Made by a program: the position numbers and the translations under genes
Assembly (NCBI RefSeq): GCF_048771995.1
Contig: NC_133026.1
Coordinates: 8,686,001-8,750,000 of the forward strand
Length of the DNA: 64,000 nt
From: Taeniopygia guttata
Lineage: Eukaryota > Chordata > Aves > Passeriformes > Estrildidae
Direction: 5' to 3'
Notes under the pieces: generated by a model
Databases searched by the model: none
The model's input: the letters and a program-made list of their open reading frames with translations, nothing else
What the model was told of the DNA's origin: nothing
Shown: in pieces, positions 51,301 through 62,227 of the stretch
Position numbering within the stretch: position 1 is the stretch's first letter
How the letters are laid out: every line of letters begins with the position of its first letter

Positions 51301-51660
51301 AGAAATATGAACTATATTCAAAAACATTAGTTTATTATACATTTCTAGTAATTTGAATATTGAACCTGCCTTTCAAAAACACATGCAAATGCTATCATTT
51401 ATCAAGCAAAGGTGTAAGACCATGTTCAGTGACCCATTTAGGAGGGTATGGGGATAGAGGCCAGGAATCTGAAAATATCCACTTTAAAATGTCTCCCTTT
51501 TTTAACTTGGATCAATTAGGGAAATGGTTTGCCCTTAAACTATGGCTCTCCCACACACCATTTAAATACACACTTGACTCCCATTGAAATGGTCAGTTCA
51601 ACTTAAATTAGATTGAACTGTGCATAAACAAAAGGCTACTGGAGAGCACAAAACTCCCAT
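45400..51660. other. AT-rich noncoding stretch
   Basis: No gene is supported. A strong donor-like site, CACCTCCAG then GTAAGTAATT, lies at 46151, but no convincing exon frame precedes it. A minus-strand open frame at 46300-46695 (131 codons) has no recognisable domain and is treated as chance. A T run lies at about 48763-48778. An 11-bp motif GTAACATAAAA occurs three times at 48164-48208 with 16- and 18-bp spacing. Confidence 0.55.
48164..48208 (+). repeat. Three spaced copies of GTAACATAAAA
   Basis: Copies lie at 48164-48174, 48180-48190 and 48198-48208. The spacer lengths differ, so this is an imperfect short tandem array rather than a regular satellite. Confidence 0.8.
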
Positions 51661-51675
51661 AGCACCCTCTGCTGA
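51661..51675 (-). promoter_or_regulatory. CTCF-like core motif
   Basis: On the minus strand the sequence reads TCAGCAGAGGGTGCT, which matches the CTCF core form CCAGCAGAGGGCGCT at 13 of 15 positions. CTCF is an insulator and loop-anchor protein. A single 15-bp match with two mismatches is weak evidence, since such matches occur by chance over 64 kb. Confidence 0.3.
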
Positions 51676-51834
51676 TAAAGAGGGAATGGGATTAACATTC
51701 ATACAGAGCAATTCCACAGAACAGGCAAAGTAACAGAGGGAGGTGAAAATGGGTTTTCATTGCAGTTCAGAATTTAAGCTGCTGCTTTATAAAGGGACCC
51801 TTTCAAGACATTACACTCAAAGGTCCAATCCTGC

Positions 51835-51894
51835 AGTCCTTACTCTGGCAAAATTCCAGCTGAAGTCAATGGGAATATTGCCTGTGTAAGGACT
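51835..51894. mobile_element. Palindromic MITE-like fossil repeat
   Basis: Arms at 51835-51857 and 51872-51894 are complementary at about 20 of 23 positions, closing a 14-nt loop that contains GAAGTCAATGG. The arrangement AGTCCTTACTC...AAGTCAATGGGAAT...GTAAGGACT, with TCCAATCCTGC just outside, resembles an ancient palindromic repeat I know from turtle and crocodilian DNA. The hairpin is seen directly; the family assignment is from memory of such sequences and would need a repeat library. Confidence 0.6.
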
Positions 51895-54231
51895 ATTCAA
51901 AATTAGTCAAACTGTCTGAATATCATTCAATCAGCTCTAATCACTGCATTGAGAATAAAGACCGTAATTTTAGCAGTTTTTGTCACTTTAAATTCTTCAA
52001 CAAATACTTGCATTATTCTCTGTAAATCATCTTGCCAAGCAGTATTTGTCAAATAATTGGACAATTTTTTTCCATCAACCATTGAATAAATTATGAATAA
52101 CAAGCACTGATTTAACCATGTGACTCCCATCAGTCAATTCTTAAGTTTCCTGTGAAGGGCTTAACTGGAGGTTTTATTGGTGGCTTAAACATTAGAGAAA
52201 ATCTCATTCAACAAGAACTACTCAGCAACCTTTCCATCAGTATTGACAACACTAAACCTGAATGGCAATTTACTTTTTTAATTATATGGACTACCATAAA
52301 AGTTAGCATATTTTTGACAGAATGTCTGATTTTACTCATTCTTCCAAATCCAAAGTATAATTTCAGAAAAAAATATACAAAGCTCTACTTAGGACAGATG
52401 ATTTATGTAAAGAGATTTAATAATATTTGTCAAGTTAACAGATATACTTGGAATAAATATTTGTTTCTCTCATGCACATAAGCGTCACACAGACACAATA
52501 GCTACATCACATTAGGAACAGCATTTGTGTCTCCTATTCAACAAATATTATGCTGGTTTTTTCACCTCTGAGATGAATTCTAATTAGAAATATGAGTGTT
52601 ATTAGGAAATTTTTCTCTCTGTTAATAGAAAATTAAACTAGAAAATATATACACATTTAAACAGGCATTTCACAGGCATTTAAAATAAAAAAATGGGAGA
52701 AAAAATTAGTTTTAAATGAGAAATACTGGGGTATCAACATGCACAAATAGCCCAGTGACCAGTATCTAAAATATTGATTTCTGGTTTAGAAGAAGAAACA
52801 GTCCCTTTAAAGATCTATTATTGTGCAACACAGCGTTAGGAAAAAACCTTGGGTTTATCTGAAGTTGGATGGAACTGTAGTTACTATGGCATGGAACAAA
52901 TAATTTTGGATATTAATGATGTCACCTGAAATTTTTCTTCAGTAACAGCCATCCCAGATTATAGAAGGTATTCCCGTTCCAGGCAGTGGCTTGCCCTACA
53001 GAAGCAGCGGGGATTCCCTCTCTCTCTCCCCCATGTGGATGTAACCATTTGCACGGGTTTTTTTGCCTCATTAACTCTCATTAACTTTGTGTTTCCCTCT
53101 CATTAATTCACCTTTTATTTCAGGTAGTATCAGGAAGTGCAATTAGCTGCATCAAGCACATCTTCACTACACAAATTATTTAGCTGGTAACTGTGTTTAT
53201 AATTAAGTGGTTTAACATCACTTTATTACATATTTTCAGTTGCTCACAACCTTGCCAAACTTGAGTTGTTTTCCATGCCAGGTTTCTGTCTCGGGAAGAA
53301 ACTTTGCTGGAAAATTTCTGTGAAAACCTTCTATGTGAGTGGAAAAACTGTTTTGTCTACTTTGACACTACTCCTTTCTCAGAGATTGCTGGTGTGAAAA
53401 TTGCAGAAAAAGAGATAAAACTGGGCCATGTCCTTCTACATGTGCTCAAGGGAGTCTTGTTGGAGTTGGCAGATTTAAAGCCTCTGTTTTTGGCTAATAT
53501 GTTCCATCTTCCCAGAGCTCTGAGAATGGAATAACTTCAACCATATCTTACCCCCAAAAGTTGGCCAGCCTCTGTTCTTGTCCTGGTAGCCTACACAGAG
53601 TGTTTTTTGTGTAGGAAAACACAGGCACCTAGGTCAGAAAAACTGTGGCTTTTACACAGCCTGAGATCTGTGGATCCACAGCTTGGTGGTACAACCTGGG
53701 CAGTTCATGCACATCACCAAGCCTGCCTTGAGCTCAGTGGGGGCCACCCACCAAGTATCAACTTGGCTTTCCAGAAAGATTTTCTAGCTCCCACTCTATC
53801 TGTGCGACACAGAGGTAGAGGCAGAAGGCAAGTCCCACACCTTGAAGGTAATTTGGGCAGATGGCAGAGGAGCAGAAATGCCCTGACAGCTGTATGGATT
53901 TGTGAACTGCCTACTGCACTCTCAGTGCTCCCCTTTTGCTCTGTGGTGCCTATGTAGCATAGTTAAAAAACCCTCCCTTGATGCCAGAACTGGAACTGGG
54001 AAAAGGTAGGAGAAAGGACTAGACTGGAGCAGGCAGAAACCTGCATCCTACAGCAAAAATTAGAAAGCAACTTTGCATTGACTGTAAAAACTGATCCTAA
54101 CCAGCACTCAAAAAACCCACACCTCTAAATACACACCCTTTGCACAGCCTTGCTTTCATAATTATGTCAGTCTTTTGCTCTAGGTCTCTGCTATAATCAC
54201 CCTGGTTTTCATATTAAAAATATATTGGGGT
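51895..54231. other. AT-rich noncoding stretch
   Basis: No gene is supported. Open frames at 52152-52481 and about 53265-53534 lack recognisable domains. The second is slightly less AT-rich but has no clear splice acceptor at its left edge or donor at its right. No repeat family is recognised. Confidence 0.5.
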
Positions 54232-54312
54232 AGGTTCTCTGCTGGTGTAAACTGGCAACGCGCCCTGATTCTCGTGGAACTGTGCCAATTTTCATCAGCT
54301 GCAAATCTGGAC
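54232..54312. mobile_element. Palindromic MITE-like fossil repeat
   Basis: Arms GCTGGTGTAAACTGGCA (54241-54257) and TGCCAATTTTCATCAGC (54283-54299) are complementary at 14 of 17 positions. They are flanked by AGGTTCTCT on the left and AATCTGGACC on the right. This resembles the palindromic 'CTGGTGTAAATTGGC...GCCAATTTACACCAG' repeats abundant in turtles and crocodilians and present as decayed relics in birds. The family name is not asserted. Confidence 0.6.
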
Positions 54313-56410
54313 CATTCTTGCTAATTTACTCGTAAAGAAGCTCCCTACATGACTCTAATCATTTCCATTTTCCCCCTTGACCCTTCCTGTGTTTGAGGTT
54401 GGGTTTTTATCCTAGAAACATGGTGAGAAAATGCTTTATTTTGTTTCATCAGCAAATTGGGGTGTCGTTACTCACTACTTCTAGCCTCTCCTCCAAAATC
54501 AGATTCCCAATAGGGTGCAGCACAGAAAGGTCTGTGACACCTCCATGGTTTGGGATGGTGCAGGAATGGACACACAACATGCAGCTCAGGGAGTTAGACT
54601 TGCTGTGTCAGAAAAGGAGGTGGCACATGGTCTGTCCCTGTGCAGTTTAAACACATCTACAATGATCCTTGGATATCCCACTGATGTATTTTTCCAAGGA
54701 AATCTTTTGTTTTCTATCACCAACCTAGTTTCCCCCCTCATTGGCTTTATTTTTCTCACTTTAACAATTGAGTTTTTATTTTTATGCTGAACTGTGCTAC
54801 TAGCCTCTCTAGAAAAACTTTGTCTAGTATTTTTTGTGGAACTCATGTCTTTTTGATAAAACTATATATGTACTTGTAAACTTCTCCATTAAATTGTTAA
54901 ACTTTGAAATATACTATAAGTCTGGAGCAGCAAGATATACTGTTGCAACAATCAGGGTTATTTTTCCTTAGAATTATACTCCATCCAGGCCCTTTGCAAA
55001 TTTGGGTCTTTTATCTTTAATGACTTTATCAATTAAGTTTCCTGACACCAAAAAAGTTCACCATTATAATTCCTAGAAGCATTCTCAGAACCACTTATCC
55101 CAACAGGGTTTTGTATAAAGCTGGCTACTTCCAGTTTTCCTCTATTGTATCACATTTTCCTAATTAATTACCTAAGTTTTAATAGGAATTCAGTTAGCAA
55201 TTCTTTAGCTCCTTCAGATTCCTTGGACGAATGCCACAAGTTCTGACTTTCACTGTCATTTAATTCCATGGGTTGTTGCAAACCCTGTATATACATCACT
55301 GCTTTTGGCAACACTTGCTCTTTGTAAATAGCAAATTCTAAGGCAAGTGGTTCCTTATGATCTGCTCTGCTGAAGTTCTAAGCCACCAAAACATTTGTTT
55401 CTGCATAAGCTCTTTGTTTTTTCAGTTTGTTCCCTCTATGCCTTGGTGACTCGTCATGTATTTTCAGCACGTTATCACTATAAACATTCTTCAAATTTCC
55501 TCTAAAGTATTTGAAGTTTACTACACTTGTATTACAAGCAAATGGCTCTGAAATAATAATAAACCCCCATTTTTTAACAATACACACCAATCTTGTTATC
55601 TTTACTCATATGCGCCTTAAAACCCCGTCAGAGAAGAAAACAGTCTTTGCTTTGTGCTCTTTACTGTCACTCATAACCTATTCAAGGTAGGATTTAGCCC
55701 ATATATTTTCTCCTGGTCCTATGAACTCTTCAATTTTCTTGTCTAAGAAAACCCCATGGGATTTATAGAACAACCTCCCACTTCCACATCCCAATCTCTT
55801 TCCTACACAGTATAGAAAAATGAGTTATTGTACCTCATTGATTTTTTAACTTAGCACTATATTTCACAAGTGATAAATTATACCTACATTATCCTGATGC
55901 CAGACATTAAGCCCTACTCAGAGTTTCCTTTAAACTCCTTATATTGGTATTTGCAAGTTGTATTATTTGACTGAAATGTTCCTCTTTAGATGTGTTTTTC
56001 CCCTTTGCTGCACCACAGATGCAGTTGTTTATCCTGTCTTCTCTTCTTGGGTGTATTTTGCAAAGATGAGGTCTGAGCAGCCTTTTAGAAATGGAACATT
56101 TTAATCTGAAAATGTAAGATGAAAAAAAGCAAAATCACAGGAAAATATCCTTTCTTGTTAAGATTGTTTTTGCTGCATACACTTTTGCTCTATGAGGATA
56201 TATGTAACACTAAGCAAGAATAAGAAATATTTTTTGCTTTGTATAACCTGATGAAACAAAGAACAGAATACTGTATTTTTCAAGTATCTTAATTTTTTTA
56301 AGTTGAAAACTCATCTAATACACAGGGTGCAAAAAAAACCAGGAGAATATTCTAGGCCTAAGCAAATGTCTCAAGAGTGGTCTGACAAACCCAATCTATT
56401 CAGATTAACA
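54313..56410. other. AT-rich noncoding stretch
   Basis: I see no gene, repeat family or notable motif. T-rich segments at 54.7-55.6 kb give minus-strand frames of no evident meaning. Confidence 0.6.
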
Positions 56411-56750
56411 ACAGAAATTGAGGGATGACTTGATGACATCGTTAATGTATCTTTTCAAGGAGAAAATAATACCAGTTAATAAAGAGCTCTTCAGCCTAGA
56501 TGAGAGAGGCATAAAAAGAGCAAATGGTGAGAAGCTGATGCCAGACAAATTCAAATGAGATATAATAAAGAGTAACAGTCAGGATGATTAATCACTTGAA
56601 CAAACAACCTTCTCCACATTATGAAATTTTTAGACAAAAAAACTGGATGGCTTTCTGAAATAAATTATTTAAACAAATGGTTTAAGTTCTAAACAACTGC
56701 ATAAAATTCCTTGCACAATCTTAGAAGGCCAAAATAGGTGATCAAACAGT
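56411..56750 (+). mobile_element. Ancient CR1 LINE 3' fragment, plus strand
   Basis: Landmarks in order are ATTGAGGGATGACTTGATGA, AATAAAGAGCTCTTCAGCCT, GAGAGAGGCATAAAAAGAGC, AAGCTGATGCCAGACAAATT, CAGGATGATTAATCACTTGA with ACAAAC, CTGGATGGCTTTCTGAAA and finally AATAGGTGATC. This matches an older CR1 branch well known from turtles and crocodilians and clearly different from the typical avian copies elsewhere in the window. High divergence and deletions mark it as very old. It has no coding capacity. Confidence 0.8.
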
Positions 56751-59460
56751 GCCTCAAACTTGAAAGTTTTAATATGTGGCAGCTTCCAGAACCACACAAC
56801 CATTCATAACTACTGCTGCTTTCTTATAATTTTCTTTTTTTATTTTTTTTTAATTGCTTAGTTTGTGAAACAGTTTTCTAGCCCTCAGTCTTATTACACA
56901 AAAGGTTAATTTCCCTTCAGACACATCAGGTAAAAAGCAGGTGAAAGTTATATTTAAAAAACCACTCCTGTTTCAAATAGCATTTAACATAAAGAGAGAG
57001 AGGGGGAAGAGGGAGAAAAAGACACAAACACCAGCTCTGGAAGTATTAAAAGCATGCTCTGAAAACCTCTGTGATGACAGTTTGAAGAAAGCAGCTTTTA
57101 TGTGCTACTGAGCCCATCTCCACAATGTCTTTTAAATGCAACTGTTTACCTAGAAAATATCAGCAAGGGCCAGAATCTGGACTAGATGAGGCACCTTTTG
57201 ATTGCAGACACTGAACTGAATCCTTAACTAATAAATTGTTCCACACCTTTGTCTGAAGCAAGAAAAGAAAAGGTCTTCATTTTCTCACAAGAATGCACAA
57301 GCCCCCTCAAAAGCAGTATGGTTTTCTACATCTAAGTCTCAGTATTTGTTGACTTAAAGAGTTTGTATGAATGACAATGCACATCACTGGTTTGTTACTT
57401 CTGTCATCTGTGCTACTGAGTGTACCTTGGCTCAGATCAAAGTTGAAAGCTTCTTAAAAGATACACAAACCACAATGTGACAAATAGCATGCTTTGTTTG
57501 ACACAGCAAACAAGAAATTACTTTCATCAATCCAGGGAAAGAATCCTGTGTTTTCAGTGCTAATTCTGAAGGCTGCAGTGATGGAACCAGAGCTTTACTT
57601 CATCCCCAAGGAATGAGGACCTCTCCAAAGACAAACAGAAAGGAAGAAACAATATCAGTGCATTAAATGCTGACAATGGTATGAATTTGAGGCTTGCACT
57701 CTATGGGATGCATTTGCAGAAAATTCACCCTTTACACAATTAAACAGATATCCTACAAAGTGAAAAATGTCTCCACTAAGCAAATATTAATCTGACTGGA
57801 AATTACAGATTAGAACATTCTCAGCACTTCATAAATACATCTAAAACTAAACATTCCTATGTCTACCACATTAGACAGCCTCCTACCACACATGGTTAAT
57901 GCACAGGCATCAGAAATATTGCAAACTTTGGTCTTTTAATAGCAACATTACCTAAGCAACTGCCAATGCATTCTTATAAAGTATTTTAACATTTTCAAAA
58001 ATATAAAGCACATTAGATCTATAAATCCTTACTAAATGTGCACTATTGGAGTAAAAAATATTTTTCACTAAGACATATGCTCAATAAAAAATCAATTGTC
58101 ATATGTGAAATCATGTTTCGTATGGAATCTAATTTGATCCAATAACGTATATATACAAATTTGCCTTTAAATTAAGCTTTTTCTCCCTGAGGAGGAAGTA
58201 ATATTTACTTAACAGAGCAGATTTTTAATTCAGCTACGAACAAGTGACAACCTTTTCACTGGCTTGTAAGGGCTTTAAATGAGACCTAATAATATCTCTA
58301 CTACCCTTACAAACTAAAATTGCTCAGCTTTCCTACTGAGCTAGAAGCACATGCCTGAAAGTTAACAGAAATTCACAGAAAATGCAAGCAGTGAGAAAAT
58401 AACACAACTGTGACAAATACATAGTATGCCCATGTGCAAACAAATATTTAATATATGTGAACAAAGAGCAAATGAGGTAAAACATTTTCAAACTCCTGAG
58501 AAGAAAGGGCAGACAGTGTATTTTTATAATTAAGGATGTCTGACTCAGTTCTCTTAAAACAACCTTTAACAGGGCAACTACAAAGGTCTGTGACATGGTG
58601 TTCCTTGCTGAGTCAAAGGCAGGGCTCACATGTGCAGATTTGCCAAAACCTGCCCTCCTCAGCCAGCAGAAGTATTTCAAGCTGGAATTCCTCTTTAATG
58701 CGTTCAGACTCAGCTCTCATTGTTTATGACAGCACTGCACTTGGTTCTCAGAAGAAATACTGGCTTGTGGGCTTCCAGTAGCATAAATGTCCTGATTTCC
58801 AGTGGGAGAAACAAATCTGTATGTTTACACGGGCAAAGGTTTATCAATGTCTGCACCCTGGAGCCTGGTTGGGAGGCAGTGCCACAGCCCAGCACTTCTC
58901 CACATTCCTGGGACCATCCAACCTAACAAAACCCTTTAAGGGATAAGCTCAGGGCAGGCAGAGCCCTCACCATGCTCACTGCTTTCCACACAGGCTTTAT
59001 TTATTGTGTTAATACCCACTTTTATAACACATCCTTGTAGAAACCACCATTCAGCTTGAACCAGCCTGCACAATAGTACTGCTTTCCTTCCACTTATATT
59101 TTTATCATGCTTTTTCAACACTACTAAGTGTAAAACCACATTACAGGCAGCAAGTTTCATGATGTAAAGACACAATATCAGTGAAGCCCATTACAGTTGC
59201 TGTACTAAAAAGTTTCCTTTAAACCTTTGCCCCAGCATTGCTGTTTCTGTACCAGATTTATTCAGCCCACACAATTTAATAGCTCTTCCTGAAAAGTTAC
59301 TCTCCTGCCATTGATAACAGCAGGCCACCTGCCTCTGCTAATTAGCAGTACCATGCCCAGTTGCAGCTCTACAAGAAGAAAATAGATTGGCTCTTTGGCT
59401 GATGCATTTCATTCTAGAAGACCAGAAGCTGGTGAATCTGTGTCTCACTCCTCCAAAAAG
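56751..59460. other. AT-rich noncoding stretch
   Basis: No gene is supported. A GA-rich purine tract lies at about 56990-57020. The segment 58071-58235 keeps several CpGs in an AT-rich setting and could be a conserved noncoding element. A minus-strand frame at 58333-58680 (115 codons) is hydrophobic, has no recognisable domain and is treated as chance. Confidence 0.5.
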
Positions 59461-60603
59461 ATTTTAAAATGTACTGCAACGTATAGTTCCTCAGCTGAGT
59501 GCAACTAAACCTGTGGATAAAAATCCTCATTTTTCCTAAGTCTTCTTAAAACCGATTCTGTGAAAGTCAGTCATTCGAGGCAGATCTGAGATTTTAGCAC
59601 TATTTAAACATACAACTAACATTTAAAAATTACACACATGGATAAAACCAGGTATCATTAGTCACTTATTAGTCACCTTCAAAACAGGCAGCGTGTTCAT
59701 TATGTTAATGTCCTTGGAGTGTTTAAAGCAACCTTTTGCATTTGAAGTGGAGGCTCTTGGTAAAAGGTGGCACTTAATAAGAAATGGCAATTACTAAGGC
59801 ATCTTACTCTCCAGAAGACTGCAGTATGAATTTTAATTTCTTCCTGCCCATGTATCAGCTAAGGCTAACATAGGCATTTTAGTTTAGAAGCAGTAGGAAG
59901 TACAGTAAAAGTGAAAACCAAAATGAGAGAGGACACTAATCTTCTCTGAGTTTCAATTAAGGCCCAGCACCTCTGGATTAAAGGCTTATTTTAACGAAAA
60001 GCCTTAATTAAGCATACATGTGTATAGGATCACCTTAATGAGGTATGACAGAAATGGGAGAGATTGCAAGCATTGTTTGAAAAGAAGCTTATTAGCAACT
60101 TTAGGAAAGTCAGTCATGGATTCTAAAAAAATGGAATGCAATACTGAAAAGATACAAAAATGCTGAATCATGTTGAAGCATAAAACTGAAACTGCAATAG
60201 GCACAAGAGAGGTAATTTTCAGAATCCTTATATCCATAATGATACATGTTAGTGATTTTTCTACACATCAGTAGGTAGGGTTTCGAAAATATTTCGGCAT
60301 TTACCCTTTTAGACAGCACAAAATCGCGTTTTCTACTTTATTTTCTAATTAAAATTTATTACTGAAAATCTTTAAAAGTTTATACTGTAAAATATCCGTT
60401 CATCATATTTGGTGTCAGGATAACAGGCAAGTTCACTTTAAAAAACACTATTTTATCTTTTTATTCCTGCTTTCGGAAACAATCAGTGATTTAATGTCAT
60501 TTTAAAGATAGCCACTTCAGCTGCTTTTTACATCTTCCCCTACCGTAGAGAGAGGTATTCTCATTTGCAGATTTGACTTTAAAGTAATTACTTGTAATTA
60601 CAG
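59461..60603. promoter_or_regulatory. CpG-retaining block upstream of candidate exon
   Basis: Seven CpGs lie in 262 bp (60284-60545) of AT-rich sequence, for example TTTCGAAAATATTTCGG and AATCGCG. By rough hand estimate this is close to the number expected without CpG decay, whereas most of the window is CpG-depleted. Further CpGs persist leftwards to about 59479. This suggests an unmethylated or strongly conserved element. It ends directly at the splice-acceptor-like sequence before the open frame at 60604, so it could be intronic regulatory DNA or a CpG-poor promoter. Confidence 0.4.
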
Positions 60604-61023
60604 AGAAGTGCATCCAGTGGATTAATCACTCCATTTATATGCTGCTCAAAGGATTACTCTCAGGACAGCCTAACTGCTTTTGCTCAGAAAATGTCACTTC
60701 CACAGGAAAACAAATCTCTCAAGTCAGCAGCAGCTGAGAAGGACTCTGACAAGTATTTAAACCCAAAAAATCAAAGAAATTGCACACCTGGATCTGATGC
60801 ACCATCTGTGCCTGTCCTCCTTGTGAAAAATAAAGGGCCACCAAGTGAGAATAACCAGGAAAATGGCCAGAGGAAGCCTACACTCCTACTAGAAGGACTT
60901 CTGCACAATTCTGCATCTGAAAGAAACACATCAGTGCAAATCAAAGACACGGGCAGTGCTTCTGGCTCAGGAAGGCATATTTTAAAATATTGGAAGGACC
61001 TAAAGGAGCTGATGCTGTACTAA
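60604..61023 (+). CDS. Candidate 3'-terminal coding exon of an unrecognised gene
   Basis: A frame of 139 codons plus a TAA stop (61021-61023) opens exactly at a splice-acceptor-like TTGTAATTACAG ending at 60603. An in-frame TAA lies eight bases before the exon edge (60595-60597), as expected at an intron boundary. The product is hydrophilic and apparently disordered, rich in Ser, Lys, Asn, Glu and Pro. A Cys pair follows ITPFI near residue 12. The C-terminus is helical and aromatic (residues about 126-139: HILKYWKDLKELMLY region). Codon use looks like vertebrate coding sequence. The alternative is a short gene starting at ATG 60691 (residue 30; A at -3), giving 110 residues. The acceptor's pyrimidine tract is weak. 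I recognise no family, and no upstream exon was found in the window. Function is unknown. Confidence 0.45.
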   Translation, partial: RSASSGLITPFICCSKDYSQDSLTAFAQKMSLPQENKSLKSAAAEKDSDKYLNPKNQRNCTPGSDAPSVPVLLVKNKGPPSENNQENGQRKPTLLLEGLLHNSASERNTSVQIKDTGSASGSGRHILKYWKDLKELMLY

Positions 61024-61209
61024 ACGCATCTTTACCATGTCCCTGAGCCATTTTCTTGCTTGCCTTGCACAAAAGTAGGATACTAAGGGGCAAAGATCTT
61101 TCTTTGATCCATATGGATACCGTTCTGTCCTCTTTACAAAGATTTCTTTTTTTTTAGTGGTGACTCCATTATAGAGTTGCCAAATACACAGGTCACCCAA
61201 AATGGCAGT
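61024..61209. other. Possible 3' untranslated sequence
   Basis: Sequence between the stop at 61021-61023 and the CR1 insertion. If the exon is real this would be 3'UTR. No AATAAA polyadenylation signal is seen before the CR1. Confidence 0.3.
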
Positions 61210-61640
61210 GAGGAAGAAGCTGGTGAAGGCTCTGGAGCAAAAGTCCTGTGAGAAGCAGCTGAGGATGGAGAGCCTGGAGAAGAGGAGGCTCAGGGGGGAC
61301 CTTACTGCTCTCCACAAGTACCTGAAAGGAGGTTGTAGCCAGGTGAGGGTCAGTCCCCTCTTCCAGGTAACAAGCAGTATGGATGAGAAAATGGCCTCAA
61401 GCTGGGTCAAGGGAGGTTTAGATTGGAAATTAGGAGAGATGTCTTTACTGAAAGGGTTGTCTAGCACTGAACAGGCTGCCCAGGGAAGTGGTGGACTCAC
61501 CATCCCTGGAAGTGTTTTAAAAAATGTGTAGATGTGGCAGTTAGAGCCACAGTTTAGTGATGGATTGGCAGCGCTGGGCTAGTGGCTGGGCTTTTCAAGT
61601 CATTTCAAACCCAAATGATTCTATAAATCTATGATAATCA
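61210..61640 (+). mobile_element. CR1 LINE 3' fragment, plus strand
   Basis: Landmarks in order are GGAGAGCCTGGAGAAGAGGA with GGCTCAGGGGGGACC, CTGCTCTCCACAAGTACCTG, GGTTTAGATTGGAAATTAGG, CAGGCTGCCCAGGGAAGTGG and CACCATCCCTGGAAGTGTT. The element ends in ATGATTCTATAAATCTATGA, the characteristic CR1 terminus. It is 5'-truncated at about 430 bp and is the best preserved 3' end in the window. The long frames on both strands here (109 codons plus, 167 minus) are by-products of the element and not genes. If the exon at 60604 is real, this CR1 lies in its 3'UTR or just downstream. Confidence 0.92.
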
Positions 61641-61995
61641 CAGGGCCTGCCTCCCATCTTACTACCTGCCAGGTTAAAAATGCACATTAAAAATTGAAAA
61701 ACACAGCAAAAAAAAAAACTCTTCAAATCCAATTGCACATGGAGGGATGTTCACTAACCAATGCTCACTAACCTCCACATTATCACACAGACATAGAGCA
61801 AAAGGGAAAAACACTGTCTAGAGACAGTGGGATACAGGAATTGGTAGGGAAAACCAGAAAGGAATTATTCTCTATGGACAGTGACTGGCCAGGAGAGGAT
61901 CTATTCAATGCTCTGAGAAGAAGGGAGCAACACCTCCCACTGCCCCCCTTCCCTCAGAGCCTGTGTGGGGTTGTGGGGCTGGGGCTGTGCAGGGG
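61641..61995. other. Short noncoding stretch between CR1 copies
   Basis: Unique sequence with a short A run (about 61710-61720). Nothing else is recognised. Confidence 0.6.
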
Positions 61996-62140
61996 AAAAG
62001 GGACAAGAGGTTAAAAAAATCCTCATGGCTGGAAAAGATCTGTATGACCAATGAGTCCAACCATCAACCCATTAACCACTGCCGGGTCCACCACAAAACC
62101 ATGTCCCCAAGTGCCACATCCACAGCTTCTCTGCAGACAC
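61996..62140 (-). mobile_element. CR1 LINE 3' fragment, minus strand
   Basis: The sequence GGCTGGAAAAGATCTGTATG, then AATGAGTCCAACCATCAACC, GGGTCCACCACAAAACCATG and TCCCCAAGTGCCACATCCAC is the reverse complement of an avian CR1 3' end. The copy lies only about 90 bp from the next, oppositely oriented CR1. Confidence 0.88.
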
Positions 62141-62227
62141 AGCCCCTCTGGTCATCCCATCCTGAGCTGTGAGTGGAGAAGCTCAGGATTGCCTCAGCTG
62201 GGAAAGGAATAACCACACATTGAAACA

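Noticed and set aside
53265..53534. About 88-codon plus-strand frame
   Set aside because: No ATG near its start, no clear acceptor or donor and no recognised family.
61000..61503. 167-codon minus-strand open frame
   Set aside because: It is mostly antisense to the CR1 fragment at 61210-61640 and the 3' flank of the candidate exon, with no recognisable domain.
61202..61531. 109-codon plus-strand frame starting at ATG
   Set aside because: It lies in or at the edge of the CR1 3' end. That region of CR1 is noncoding or a decayed reverse-transcriptase end, so the frame is incidental.
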